DNA of 64,000 bases from a virus, in the IMG/VR virus record IMGVR_UViG_3300008259_005066, positions 145,519 through 209,518 of that record, one strand, 5' to 3'. The position numbers and the translations under genes are program-made. Under the pieces are notes generated by a model. It searched no databases. It had not been told where the DNA came from and worked only from the letters and a program-made list of their open reading frames with translations. Shown here piece after piece: positions 54,604 through 63,665 of this stretch; within the stretch, counting starts at the first letter, position 1; every line of letters starts with the position of its first letter.

Positions 54604-55216
54604 GATTCAATTTTCCTTTGAATATGGGCACGGTGCGAGTCTGATAGGAATAATCTATCTTGTTCACAGTGTAGCTGATGTCGTGATGTTCTAGCAGATT
54701 GATATACAACGGAATACGATCTTGATTCCAGTATTCATCCATGATAGCGACCTGCAAGAATTTATCAGGTGAGATACTTTTCTTAAGTTGTATGATCATG
54801 TCAAAAAATTTCTCTTCATTGATGTGTTCCGAATGCACACTGAATGCGATGTTGTCTAACGCTTGGAACATTTTCTGATAATACTTGAGATTGGCGCTGC
54901 CATTGGTGGTAGCCAGCAATTTGAATATGTGCTGATCATATTCCTTCCGCAACCAAGTGACAAACGGTAGAAAGTGTTTGTTTGAAGTGAGTTCTCCACC
55001 GGTAAATGCGATCTTATAGGGTAGATTTTGTTTGCTGGTCTTTTCAAATATGTTTAACCAAGCCTGTTTCATAGTGTCAAGATCATGATGCTGGCTATGA
55101 TCATCATGCCACATGGGAGAACAATACATGCAATCATAGTTGCAACGCACAGCCAATTGCCAATTGATGCTGAAGTATTGTTCGGTAGGTGTGACTCGTA
55201 TGATCCGGGATGTCAT
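54593..55216 (-). CDS. Radical SAM enzyme (N-terminal catalytic part)
   Basis: 207 codons. The CxxxCxxC motif CNYDCMYC (about residues 27-34) binds the SAM-cleaving 4Fe-4S cluster. KIAFTGGELTSNKHFLPFVT is the GGE motif for SAM binding, and NIAFSVHSEH a later barrel strand. The substrate is unknown. The chain stops after VPIFKGKLNLGI, where related proteins would go on into a cysteine-rich C-terminal domain, present in another frame just downstream. The start overlaps the gp46 stop (ATGA). Confidence 0.85.
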   Translation of the reverse strand: MTSRIIRVTPTEQYFSINWQLAVRCNYDCMYCSPMWHDDHSQHHDLDTMKQAWLNIFEKTSKQNLPYKIAFTGGELTSNKHFLPFVTWLRKEYDQHIFKLLATTNGSANLKYYQKMFQALDNIAFSVHSEHINEEKFFDMIIQLKKSISPDKFLQVAIMDEYWNQDRIPLYINLLEHHDISYTVNKIDYSYQTRTVPIFKGKLNLGI

Positions 55217-56976
55217 GCTATGTCAATGTCGGTGTTGTATGACGTAAAGCCGTTTTCTTTGACCACACGCAGGATGTTTTCAACACGTCCAGCCAGTTCG
55301 TCTCTGTGCGATACTAACCATATTGACTTGTGCCGTTCACGACTCATCTTCTTCAGCAAGGCCAACGAATTTTCCACACCCTGTGTGTCCATGCCTGAAT
55401 CTACCAGTTCGTCGATGAACAGCACGTTGATGGGATGATACAATGATTCCCATACATCACGGAAGGCCCATGACATTGACAAGATCAGTCTATTGCGCTC
55501 TCCGCGACTTAAATTGTCAAAGTCTAGATCTCGTCCCAATTCTTGTATTTCCACAGTGAGATCGTTTTGGAATATTACCGAATGTGGCAAGCCGATGCGA
55601 TCAAGATAGTATGTCAACCGAGCATTCAAATAACTCAAATTCTGCTCAATAATCTTTTTGCGGATGAATGAGTCTTTGTTGGTCAAGAGTTTTAACAGGA
55701 AGTCTTGATGCTCTTGCAAGCGGGTGAGTTCGTTGAGAGTGTCATAGGTCACTGTTTGCAGGGCCTGTCCTGTCATCTCTTCGATCTGTTCACCGTAGGG
55801 ATCTGTTTCTTGTGCCTTGATGTCCAGTTGTTGTTGTAGGTTGTCTACGTTGGCACGATGTTGTATGGCATCTTCTTCCGCATCATAGAACATCTTGGGA
55901 GGTTTTCCTAACTGGCCCAAGGAGGTGTGGGCAGCCTCCATTTCTGATAGCGTTTGTGTATGCTCCTGGCAAGACGTTCTTGCTGTTGCCAAATCCTCCT
56001 GCTTGCTTGCCAGTACCTGTTGGTGCTTTGAGTCGTGGAAGGCTTGACCGCATGTATGACAGGTATGCTGTTCAAGAGTCGCAATCTCTTTGCTAAGTTT
56101 GCCAATGTTTTTCGTCTCGCGATCAACATCAAGTTTCGTGCGGGATATTTGTCCAGCAAGATCGTTGATGTCTTTGCGCTTCTGATCCCAAATTTTGTAG
56201 TCCTTGTGCGCTTGGATCTCTGCGTCAATGTCGATCTTTCGCAGTTCTTCCAAGGCCTTTTGGATTTTATCTGTCTCTTCCTCATGTTTGGTCTTCCACA
56301 TTGTTTGCCTACGCCGCAGATTTTCGATCTGTTCTTCTATACGCTTGTTGGCTTCTTGCACAGCTCGGATACGCATTTCTTCCTGAGCAATGGCATCTTT
56401 GGTTTCTCTATTGAGTTCTTTGATGCGCTCAGCACGCTCACTCAAAAGGGTGATACCCAACAGTTGTTCTATGATCACACGTTGATCATTGGCCTTCAAG
56501 CTCAAAAACGGTTCTGTGTATGTGTTCAGCGCCAGCACATGTCGGAACATGTCGTGAGTCATGCCCAGGGCAGACTCTATGGCATCTTGTGTTTCTCGAC
56601 TGTCGCCTTGCGAGTTGTCATCTGCTGCCTGTTCTTCGTTGTTGACGTAGAATTTCAGTATGTTGGGTTTGCGACCACGCTCGATGCGGTAGTCGCGGCC
56701 ATTGATGTTGAAATCTAAACTGACCAACATGTTCTTGCTGTTGGCTTTGTTGATGAGATTGTCGCGTCGGATATTGGTGAGAGCTTGACCATACAGCGCA
56801 TAACTCAGTGCATTGATTATAGTGGTCTTACCTGTGCCGTTACGGCTGCCATCGCCGCCTAAATCTAAGTTTTCACCTAGAACTAATGTAAGGTCTTGAC
56901 GATCAAAGTTGATGGCTTGTGTGGCATTGCCCACACTCATAAAGTTTTTAACGGTTAGGTCTTTGATTTGTATCAT
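55213..56976 (-). CDS. 46: Recombination endonuclease subunit gp46 (Rad50/SbcC-like)
   Basis: 587 residues. Walker A GSRNGTGKTTIINALSYALY (about residues 42-61), two long coiled coils around a zinc hook CHTCGQ (about 308), the ABC signature NLSRGERNRLILSMSWAFRD and Walker B INVLFIDELVDSGMD. With gp47 it forms the Mre11-Rad50-type nuclease that resects DNA ends for recombination-dependent replication. In T4 gp47 and gp46 are neighbours; here a radical SAM gene lies between them. No late promoter precedes it, in keeping with early or middle expression. Confidence 0.95.
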   Translation of the reverse strand: MIQIKDLTVKNFMSVGNATQAINFDRQDLTLVLGENLDLGGDGSRNGTGKTTIINALSYALYGQALTNIRRDNLINKANSKNMLVSLDFNINGRDYRIERGRKPNILKFYVNNEEQAADDNSQGDSRETQDAIESALGMTHDMFRHVLALNTYTEPFLSLKANDQRVIIEQLLGITLLSERAERIKELNRETKDAIAQEEMRIRAVQEANKRIEEQIENLRRRQTMWKTKHEEETDKIQKALEELRKIDIDAEIQAHKDYKIWDQKRKDINDLAGQISRTKLDVDRETKNIGKLSKEIATLEQHTCHTCGQAFHDSKHQQVLASKQEDLATARTSCQEHTQTLSEMEAAHTSLGQLGKPPKMFYDAEEDAIQHRANVDNLQQQLDIKAQETDPYGEQIEEMTGQALQTVTYDTLNELTRLQEHQDFLLKLLTNKDSFIRKKIIEQNLSYLNARLTYYLDRIGLPHSVIFQNDLTVEIQELGRDLDFDNLSRGERNRLILSMSWAFRDVWESLYHPINVLFIDELVDSGMDTQGVENSLALLKKMSRERHKSIWLVSHRDELAGRVENILRVVKENGFTSYNTDIDIA

Positions 56977-56985
56977 TTTTATATT

Positions 56986-58476
56986 TTACATATATCTCAT
57001 GGCTTTTGCAATCTCAGAGTGACTTGCTGAAAAACTTTCACTTCGAACCTGATCAAAATATTGCATTTTAGATTGAAACTTCTTGCCATCACTGTCAGGC
57101 AAATTTTGTATTATCTTAATAACATTTTGGATTTCATTCCAGGGGTGATCTTGAAACTTGTCAATAATAATTTTTTTGGCTTCTTTTGTAAGATCCTGTA
57201 GCTCCATTCCTTCACCTTGCACATGGTTAACAAATATAGGAAAACCATGTTTGCAAGCCCAGTCGTAGACTTGGTCTATGTAGTAAACGCTCATGACACT
57301 GATAGTGGGCATGATACTAATAGACAGGTTGGGTAACTGTAAATCTTTGAGCCTTAGTATGTTGTCCTCAACTTCAGACCACTGACCGCCTCTTTGTAGT
57401 TCAAAATGTGAACCAACAGCATCAATACTAAAATGTATGTCTACCAGTTTAAAACTAGGCCAAACAGGTAGCAAATGATTGGGCCAAATGGATCCGTTGC
57501 TGTTGTAGTGTAATCTAATGTCCTTGGCGTAGTCTTTTTCAACTGCCATCTCCAACACCGATTTAAAACGTTTAATCAAAAACGGCTCGCCGCCAAACAT
57601 GTCAATATTTTTTATGTCAGGCAAGTACGTTAGAACTTGATCAATAAAATCTTGACTCTCCCCCCAAGCATCTTGTACAACTAACTTAGATCCGCGGAAC
57701 TTTTGATCTTCAAGGGCAAACAACGAGCTGTTTCCACCGTTACATATCCTGCATTTGAAATTACAGGTGTTATTAAACTTCAAATCTAATGTAGCTACTC
57801 TTGGTTGATCAAGATATTTGGTTAAAAATTCTCTCTTTAAATGCTTGACATTGTGCAGTCTAATAGAAGTTAGATTTTTTTCTTCCACTTTCCAGCAGTT
57901 GTCGCACTCTTTTGGTTTTTCTCCAGCCAATAAACTAGCCCTTAACTTTTGTAGTTTTTCGTCATGGAACGCTTGATCTAGTTTGATACGGTTGACGTTA
58001 CCAAGATCAAGATTGTTCATGCAACAAGGAGTAATAGTTCCGTTTTGTGTTATCTGTAAGTTGTGCCAGGGTATAGAACAAATAGTATCGGGTAAATTAA
58101 AGTTGTTTTCAATCTTGTGTGTTTGTTTGTCTAACTCAACTGGGTGGAACCAAATTGGAACAGAGTCAAGTGAAAACTTTTTACAACACGACAACACGTC
58201 GTGCTCAATTTCTTTTGGCCCACATATCATTATGAACCAGTTGCTGATATCTATAAAATTGATAGTTTCGTAAAAGAACTGTAGAAAACTCTCAGGAATA
58301 AAATGTGAAGTGTAAAAAACCAACCGATCGTTTGTCTCGTAACTAGTTTGGTAAACACTGTCTAGTAGCTTAAACAACTCCGTGGGGCCGGTTGACAGCT
58401 TGCCAAGATCGTGAATTACTTTGACGTTGTGGGTTGACTTTAGTTGGTGTTCTAACTCTAGGGTGGAAATAATCAT
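56986..58476 (-). CDS. Radical SAM protein with N-terminal twitch-like cysteine domain
   Basis: 496 residues. After an unknown N-terminal 130 residues, CSIPWHNLQITQNGTITPCC (about 133-152) and CDNCWKVEE form a twitch/SPASM-like auxiliary cluster site ahead of the catalytic CNFKCRICNGG (CxxxCxxC, about 237-244). MFGGEPFLIKRF is the GGE motif and VDIHFSIDAVG a barrel strand. Proteins of this layout occur in aquatic phages and bacteria; none has a substrate I can name. It starts inside the gp47 stop (ATGA) and sits 9 nt before gp46, so it is co-expressed with the recombination nuclease. Confidence 0.85.
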   Translation of the reverse strand: MIISTLELEHQLKSTHNVKVIHDLGKLSTGPTELFKLLDSVYQTSYETNDRLVFYTSHFIPESFLQFFYETINFIDISNWFIMICGPKEIEHDVLSCCKKFSLDSVPIWFHPVELDKQTHKIENNFNLPDTICSIPWHNLQITQNGTITPCCMNNLDLGNVNRIKLDQAFHDEKLQKLRASLLAGEKPKECDNCWKVEEKNLTSIRLHNVKHLKREFLTKYLDQPRVATLDLKFNNTCNFKCRICNGGNSSLFALEDQKFRGSKLVVQDAWGESQDFIDQVLTYLPDIKNIDMFGGEPFLIKRFKSVLEMAVEKDYAKDIRLHYNSNGSIWPNHLLPVWPSFKLVDIHFSIDAVGSHFELQRGGQWSEVEDNILRLKDLQLPNLSISIMPTISVMSVYYIDQVYDWACKHGFPIFVNHVQGEGMELQDLTKEAKKIIIDKFQDHPWNEIQNVIKIIQNLPDSDGKKFQSKMQYFDQVRSESFSASHSEIAKAMRYM

Positions 58477-59489
58477 AGCGCCTGATATATTTGGAGTAAT
58501 AGTTTAGGATCGTAGAACTCTGATTCTATCTTGGTGATCTGATCTGTGACGATCTGATCCACTGATTCAAATTTCACATCTCCGGGAGCCATGTCTTCTT
58601 CCAAGGCAGATCGCTTGTTGGGTATCAGGGCCATTTCTCGCAGGCCATGCTTGACGATAAATGTGTCTTTGATGAAAGTGGCTTCTTCATAGGATATTTC
58701 GATGTCTAGTTGCACACGCACATGCATGTTGGGCTTCAAGATTTGTTCAGCGTTGTCAATGACATGGCTGAGATCCCAGACATTGTATAAGGGCTGTTCG
58801 GGCCATGCATGATATTCGGGTTGCTTGCCCCACTCCAATATCATGCAGCCACGATTGGCATCACCAGCATCGGCAAAGTTGTGCGGAAACGCATTGCCAA
58901 TGTAGTTGATGTTGTTTTTGTGTTGTCGAAGATGAAAGTGACCAGAAAACACTTGATCGATATGTCCAAAATGATCTACCTGTATGGTTCCATGATCGGG
59001 CATTTCTACCATGGCATTCATTTTGAAGTGTGGCAGTTCAAAATGACCAAACATGTATTTGGCATTCAATTTTTCGATGCGTCGGTGTTCGTCTCCGACC
59101 AACCAAGGAGCAATGACAACATCACCTTCTTGGAACCAATCGTTGCAGATATGTATGTTGGGCAAGTGCCGGGCCCAGGCCGCACCGTGGATATCCCGTT
59201 TGTCGCGATAATACAGATCGTGATTGCCCGGAATAAAAAAGAACTGAGAGAATGCTTTGCTTAGTTTTTCCAATGCTTGTAGACTGAAGTTCAGTGTTTG
59301 TAAGTTGATAGCCGCACGATGGTGATGCCAGTCACCCAAGAACATGCCGGTTTCGCAACCGTGTTCCTTGCCCTGGGCGATGATCCAATCTACAAACTGC
59401 TCGCAATCTTGATTGTGCAACAGGCTATTCGATTTCAGTCCAAAATGGATGTCAGTGAAGACTATGGCTTTTTTAAATAGATTGGTCAT
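58473..59489 (-). CDS. 47: Recombination endonuclease subunit gp47 (Mre11/SbcD-like)
   Basis: 338 residues with the calcineurin-like phosphoesterase motifs in order: TDIHFGLK (about 12), FLGDWHHHRAAIN (about 50), FFIPGNHDLYYR (about 91), FGHFELPHF and VFSGHFHLRQHKN (about 180). These bind two metals for the nuclease reaction. It partners with gp46. The ATG at 59489 follows the previous stop with no gap. The gene order gp55, radical SAM, gp47, radical SAM, gp46, radical SAM is unusual. Confidence 0.94.
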   Translation of the reverse strand: MTNLFKKAIVFTDIHFGLKSNSLLHNQDCEQFVDWIIAQGKEHGCETGMFLGDWHHHRAAINLQTLNFSLQALEKLSKAFSQFFFIPGNHDLYYRDKRDIHGAAWARHLPNIHICNDWFQEGDVVIAPWLVGDEHRRIEKLNAKYMFGHFELPHFKMNAMVEMPDHGTIQVDHFGHIDQVFSGHFHLRQHKNNINYIGNAFPHNFADAGDANRGCMILEWGKQPEYHAWPEQPLYNVWDLSHVIDNAEQILKPNMHVRVQLDIEISYEEATFIKDTFIVKHGLREMALIPNKRSALEEDMAPGDVKFESVDQIVTDQITKIESEFYDPKLLLQIYQAL

Positions 59490-59490
59490 G

Positions 59491-60639
59491 TTATTGTAGA
59501 TATCTTTCGATCATATCAATGGTATCCGGCCATAAAACGTTGAACTTTAGATCTGACCAGGAGTCATACCACTGAACTTTTTCATAGAAATTCTTTTTGT
59601 TGACAGTGTTTTTGCTGTGAGATTCGATCAGCCCTTGGCGAATCGACTGTAACCCAGAGATAGGATATAGATCAGCATCTATGCCATGGGTCTGTGCGTG
59701 CCAGGTTGATATGCGATCCAGAACGTTCACCAGTTGTTGTTTGATAGGAGTTGGCATGTTGAACGCACTGATTTCAGGATGTCCGGCGATCGGCATCAAC
59801 GTTATTTTTTTCACACCGTGTTCATGATAGTATCGCACGATATCGTAAAGATCCAACGCATTGAACATGCTGTAAACCATGTTGAAACTCACGCTGTCGG
59901 GCCAATACTGTAACACCAACTTTAAGTTGGCAAGAAATCTATCCCATTGTATGCCGTTGCGCACATACTCCAATTGCTGTCCAATATTCTCGATGCTGAT
60001 GTTCCATATGACATTGTTTCGAGGTCGCCGTAGCAGATCTTCAAAACATGGCAGCGTGGCTAGGTCGTAGGCAAAATTGGTTATGATGCTGATCCTACAA
60101 TCTTGTGGTAATTGTTTTAGCAACTCATAATTTTGTTTCATCAACATGGGCTCACCGCCCACTAACATTAATTCCTTGAGTTCGTGTGATTTTTCAAGCA
60201 CCCATTGTAACAAATCATCCTGATAGCTTTTACGAGGAGAGGTTGTGGATACTCCCATTCGATCTTCCCAAACACTGCTGAATGTAGGCGAACAATACTG
60301 ACACGCAAGGTTACATTTGTTGTTCCATCTCACATCAACGAATCTCAGTTTGTGGGTAAAATCATCCAACGGATAGTGAGTTTGGTAATGCTGTCGCAAT
60401 GAAGCCGTGTTGTGTTGTTTGTCGTGCATGATGCATTCGGCACAGTTGCTATGCTCACGACCGTCCAACAGATAGGATTTTATTTCTTCCAAAGCGTCAG
60501 AGTGGTGCAATATCTCTCTAATAGATTTGGAATTGAGATTGCCCAGAGATGTTTTGCCTGAACAACAGGTTTTGACGTCTCCATTTTCTCTCACGGTCAC
60601 TCCTCTCCAGGGAGCCGAACAATAAATTCCACTATCCAT
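59491..60639 (-). CDS. Radical SAM protein with N-terminal twitch-like cysteine domain
   Basis: 382 residues. YCSAPWRGVTVRENGDVKTC then CSG and HSNCAECIMHDKQ form an N-terminal auxiliary-cluster site, followed by the catalytic CNLACQYC (about 107-114), LMLVGGEPMLMKQ (GGE motif) and VIWNISIENIG. It shares this layout with the 496-residue protein downstream but lacks its long N-terminal extension. Substrate unknown. It lies between gp55 and gp47, all closely spaced on one strand. Confidence 0.85.
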   Translation of the reverse strand: MDSGIYCSAPWRGVTVRENGDVKTCCSGKTSLGNLNSKSIREILHHSDALEEIKSYLLDGREHSNCAECIMHDKQHNTASLRQHYQTHYPLDDFTHKLRFVDVRWNNKCNLACQYCSPTFSSVWEDRMGVSTTSPRKSYQDDLLQWVLEKSHELKELMLVGGEPMLMKQNYELLKQLPQDCRISIITNFAYDLATLPCFEDLLRRPRNNVIWNISIENIGQQLEYVRNGIQWDRFLANLKLVLQYWPDSVSFNMVYSMFNALDLYDIVRYYHEHGVKKITLMPIAGHPEISAFNMPTPIKQQLVNVLDRISTWHAQTHGIDADLYPISGLQSIRQGLIESHSKNTVNKKNFYEKVQWYDSWSDLKFNVLWPDTIDMIERYLQ

Positions 60640-60653
60640 AGAGTAGCAGTATA

Positions 60654-61541
60654 CTATTCTTCTGAAGGAGATGCGACCGCTTCGGCTGCTTTGTTATGGC
60701 TTTCCGAATACTGTCTAGTCCACGAAGGATTGAGTCCGTTCATTTCCAAGATATCATCGCGTATGTTCTGCATCTTCTTTTCTATGTTCAACACACGAGT
60801 GAAGCTATTAGTGATAGCGGCAGTATAATACGCAAAAGGGTTCTGCGATTTTGATTCATCGAACTGCAATCCGATCTGGCTGAGCTGTAGCAGGGCCTGA
60901 CCCCGCATTTCTTCGTTGTAGGTGTATCCACGCCAATTGCTCCTTGTAGCGTATCTTTCGCACAGTTTGATAAACATGTGCGCCAATTTTGGGGTCATTT
61001 TGCCATGTTCCCTGCAGAACTCGCCCCCGTCTAGACTACCCCGCCAGTGTGATTTACCCACCACAAACGGCTGTTTTTCTTCGTCCAAACGATAGTGCCA
61101 AAACGGCGGAAAATTCAATCTGACATGTGCAGTATCCAGCACAGGCACATCTACGATGTCCTCGAGCCCGTCGCTTTCCTGGGTGTCATCCAGTTCCAGC
61201 AGTTCCTCCATCTTGGCTTTTTTGGCCTGGGCTTTGGTTTGCTTTTTGGGTGCCATGGGTATGTGTTCCCAGGTAGTGATACGGAACACAAGATCGGTGT
61301 GCGGAATCTTCTTTTCGTTGACTGCTTCGCCGGTTTCTTTTTTGATCCTATCGGCCCTGTTGCGCCGGGCTTCGGCTATGGTTCGCTGATTGATCTTGGA
61401 CAGCGAAGGCAAGATGATGTCATACTGATGATCCATTTGTGGGTTCACATAGGTGCAGTATGAATTCTTGCTGTGGTGTATTTCTTTCAATATATCTTTG
61501 TTGTTGAGATAATTGGTCTTGGCTGGAGTCTTGATAGACAT
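60654..61541 (-). CDS. 55: Late-transcription sigma factor gp55
   Basis: 295 residues from the ATG at 61541, preceded by TAGGAGAA; an upstream in-frame start would add 13 residues. The C-terminal half has LCERYATRSNWRGYTYNEEM and SKSQNPFAYYTAAITNSFTR followed by VLNIEKKMQNIRDD, the sigma-70 region 2-like core of T4 gp55 that reads the TATAAATA late promoter. The N-terminal half, with a Lys-rich stretch (KKQTKAQAKKAK) and an acidic block, is an extension compared with T4 gp55 (185 residues). Its presence fits the many TAAATA sites in this window. It lacks a late promoter itself. Confidence 0.85.
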   Translation of the reverse strand: MSIKTPAKTNYLNNKDILKEIHHSKNSYCTYVNPQMDHQYDIILPSLSKINQRTIAEARRNRADRIKKETGEAVNEKKIPHTDLVFRITTWEHIPMAPKKQTKAQAKKAKMEELLELDDTQESDGLEDIVDVPVLDTAHVRLNFPPFWHYRLDEEKQPFVVGKSHWRGSLDGGEFCREHGKMTPKLAHMFIKLCERYATRSNWRGYTYNEEMRGQALLQLSQIGLQFDESKSQNPFAYYTAAITNSFTRVLNIEKKMQNIRDDILEMNGLNPSWTRQYSESHNKAAEAVASPSEE

Positions 61542-61632
61542 CGTTGATGATTCTCCTATATTGTAGTTATTATACAACATTTGGCATCTTTGTCAAATCA
61601 TTTCAATCATTATGTTAGCCGTTTTGACATCC

Positions 61633-61640
61633 GGTAAATA
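61633..61640 (+). promoter_or_regulatory. Late promoter GGTAAATA of the plus-strand baseplate operon
   Basis: GGTAAATA with a 16-nt leader containing AAGGAA before the ATG at 61657. It is divergent from gp55. Confidence 0.6.
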
Positions 61641-61656
61641 CATCAAGGAATCCACG

Positions 61657-63363
61657 ATGTCTACACAGGCCCAAACAAATCAAGCGGATCTCGCACTACA
61701 GCGAGCAAACCAAGAAAGGCTAGATGCGCTAGGTGCGCTGAATCGAGCACAGCGTATCCTGGCACGAGCACAAGAAGCAGGATCAGACGTTGATCCCGGT
61801 CTGCTGGCACAAGCACAAGACGGAGTCACCCAGGCCGCGGCGCGACTGGAACAGGCCGTCAATGCCTCGCAAGCGGCCCTACAGAACTATACCACGGTGT
61901 TCAACCAGCCCGACACCGATGCCGCACAGAACCCACAGGTCAACAACAACCCACCTGCGCTACCACCACCTCCGCCGCTGACCTCCGCGGCACCACCACA
62001 AGGCAATCCCCCCGATCCCACCGTTGAACCAGCAGTTACCAGTCCAGTGACAATATCCAACATCACTGCTTCTCCTCTGCCCGTGGATCAAGGTCCGCAG
62101 AGAGATCCCAACGCTGAGCCATTGGCCACAATCTCCAGACCTGGACAATTTGTTTTTGATGCCAATGGCGAACTGTTACCAGCCGACAGCGTGGTAGCAC
62201 AACAGATCGAGTTTGAACGACGCGAAGCCGATGCGGAATTCAACAGAGTGATCAATGTCCAGCCAGGTCCGTTGGGCGGCAGATTTACCGCGGTATATGA
62301 TCCCGAAACTGGCAAGTTCAACGTAGAAAATCTTGACACTGGTGAAACAGTGCAATCAGGACTCACTGACGCCCAAGCCACTAGATTGGCCGGCGAATTG
62401 TCCGAAGGCGATCCTGCATATTTTTCCCAGCGAGATGAAGATGATCCAAACGATAGCGATCTTGTTCGAGTAGCTACCGATGATGATGTGGCCCTGGCCT
62501 CGCAAGCGCAAGCACTGTTGTCACAGGCCCGCCAGCAAGCCGAAGTGTCGGAAATACGCAAGGCCAATGGCAAAGCAGTGGGCGATGGCGACTGGCGTGT
62601 GCGCTTGCGCCTGGCACCTTACGCTACCTATCTCTACAAGAATCCCGAAGGCGCAGGTATCATGGAACCCCTGCGCAACACCGATGGCGTGGTATTTCCT
62701 TATACACCGCGCATCGACATGAGTTATAACGCAGATTACAATCCCACAGATTTGGTGCATTCCAACTATCGTGGCTATTTCTACAAAGGCAGCCGGGTAG
62801 GCGAAGTGACGATCACGGCAGATTTCACAGCACAGGATTCGGCCGAGGCCGATTACCTATTGGCCACCATACACTTTTTCAGATCATGCACCAAGATGTT
62901 CTACGGTCAAGACGACGATCGCGGAGCCCCACCGCCCTTGGTATTCCTCACAGGGTTGGGCGAATTCCAATTCAATGAACATCCCTGCGTGATCAGCCAG
63001 TTCAACTACAACTTGCCCAATGATGTGGACTACATCCGGTCTCGAGGACGCCAGTCAACATCGGCCGGTGTCACACAAGGCGGCAATGGTCTGCTGTGGC
63101 GCAGACAACAGACTGGCGGACCAACCAACAGTTACAGCCTATCAAACATCTGGTCCAGATTGACTGGAGCCAACTTGCCCAAGGGAGCTATAAATTATCC
63201 CCCGGCGCCGCCCAATCTTGGATTGAATTCTCCCACCTATGTGCCCACCAAGATGCAGGCCATACTGACACTGTTGCCCATGCCCACACGCAGTCAAGTC
63301 ACGCAACAGTTCAGCCTTGATCGTTATGCCAATGGTAACTTGCTCAAAGGAGGATTCTGGTAA
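61657..63363 (+). CDS. 48: Baseplate protein, probably the gp48-like tail tube cap
   Basis: 568 residues from the ATG at 61657, chosen because a promoter and AAGGAA stand before it; an upstream in-frame ATG at 61612 precedes the promoter. Residues 1-100 are an Ala/Gln-rich coiled coil, then a Pro-rich linker (PPALPPPPPL). The conserved C-terminal domain has WRVRLRLAPYATYLYKNPEG, FPYTPRIDMSYNADYNPTDL, HSNYRGYFYKGSRVGEVTIT and TIHFFRSCTKMFYGQDDDRG. I recall this domain in the tube-cap/structural protein of aquatic T4-like phages. A role where tube meets baseplate fits the neighbours; gp48 as the exact equivalent is tentative. Confidence 0.6.
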   Translation: MSTQAQTNQADLALQRANQERLDALGALNRAQRILARAQEAGSDVDPGLLAQAQDGVTQAAARLEQAVNASQAALQNYTTVFNQPDTDAAQNPQVNNNPPALPPPPPLTSAAPPQGNPPDPTVEPAVTSPVTISNITASPLPVDQGPQRDPNAEPLATISRPGQFVFDANGELLPADSVVAQQIEFERREADAEFNRVINVQPGPLGGRFTAVYDPETGKFNVENLDTGETVQSGLTDAQATRLAGELSEGDPAYFSQRDEDDPNDSDLVRVATDDDVALASQAQALLSQARQQAEVSEIRKANGKAVGDGDWRVRLRLAPYATYLYKNPEGAGIMEPLRNTDGVVFPYTPRIDMSYNADYNPTDLVHSNYRGYFYKGSRVGEVTITADFTAQDSAEADYLLATIHFFRSCTKMFYGQDDDRGAPPPLVFLTGLGEFQFNEHPCVISQFNYNLPNDVDYIRSRGRQSTSAGVTQGGNGLLWRRQQTGGPTNSYSLSNIWSRLTGANLPKGAINYPPAPPNLGLNSPTYVPTKMQAILTLLPMPTRSQVTQQFSLDRYANGNLLKGGFW

Positions 63364-63662
63364 TGGCCATATATGCAAGCACTAGTGCTTATTTTACCAC
63401 GCCCAAAAATGGTGTGTATCTTGACTTCATGACCAATCGGCCCATCCCCAAACAGGCCGACGACATCCTGTTCCGCATCAATGCCACTTACAATCTGCGC
63501 CCGGATCTCTTGGCCTATGACCTTTATCAAGATGCTGGTCTGTGGTGGGTGTTTGCCCAGCGCAATCCCAACACTCTGCCTGATCCGCTGTATGATTTCC
63601 GTGATGGTGTGCAGATCTACTTGCCCAAGATAACCACCCTCAAAGCCGCCCTGGGATTCTAA
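63363..63662 (+). CDS. 53: Baseplate wedge protein, gp53-like (LysM-like fold)
   Basis: 99 residues: MAIYASTSAYFTTPKNGVYL then FRINATYNLRPDLLAYDLYQ, DAGLWWVFAQRNPNTLPDPL and a closing GVQIYLPKITTLKAALGF. The pattern (long-chain start, AYDLYxxxxLWWVFAxRN, then xYLPK) is the LysM-like domain seen in gp53-type wedge proteins and in a small conserved gene of aquatic T4-like phages. It is shorter than T4 gp53 (196 residues). Start overlaps the previous stop (TAATG). Confidence 0.65.
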   Translation: MAIYASTSAYFTTPKNGVYLDFMTNRPIPKQADDILFRINATYNLRPDLLAYDLYQDAGLWWVFAQRNPNTLPDPLYDFRDGVQIYLPKITTLKAALGF

Positions 63663-63665
63663 TCG

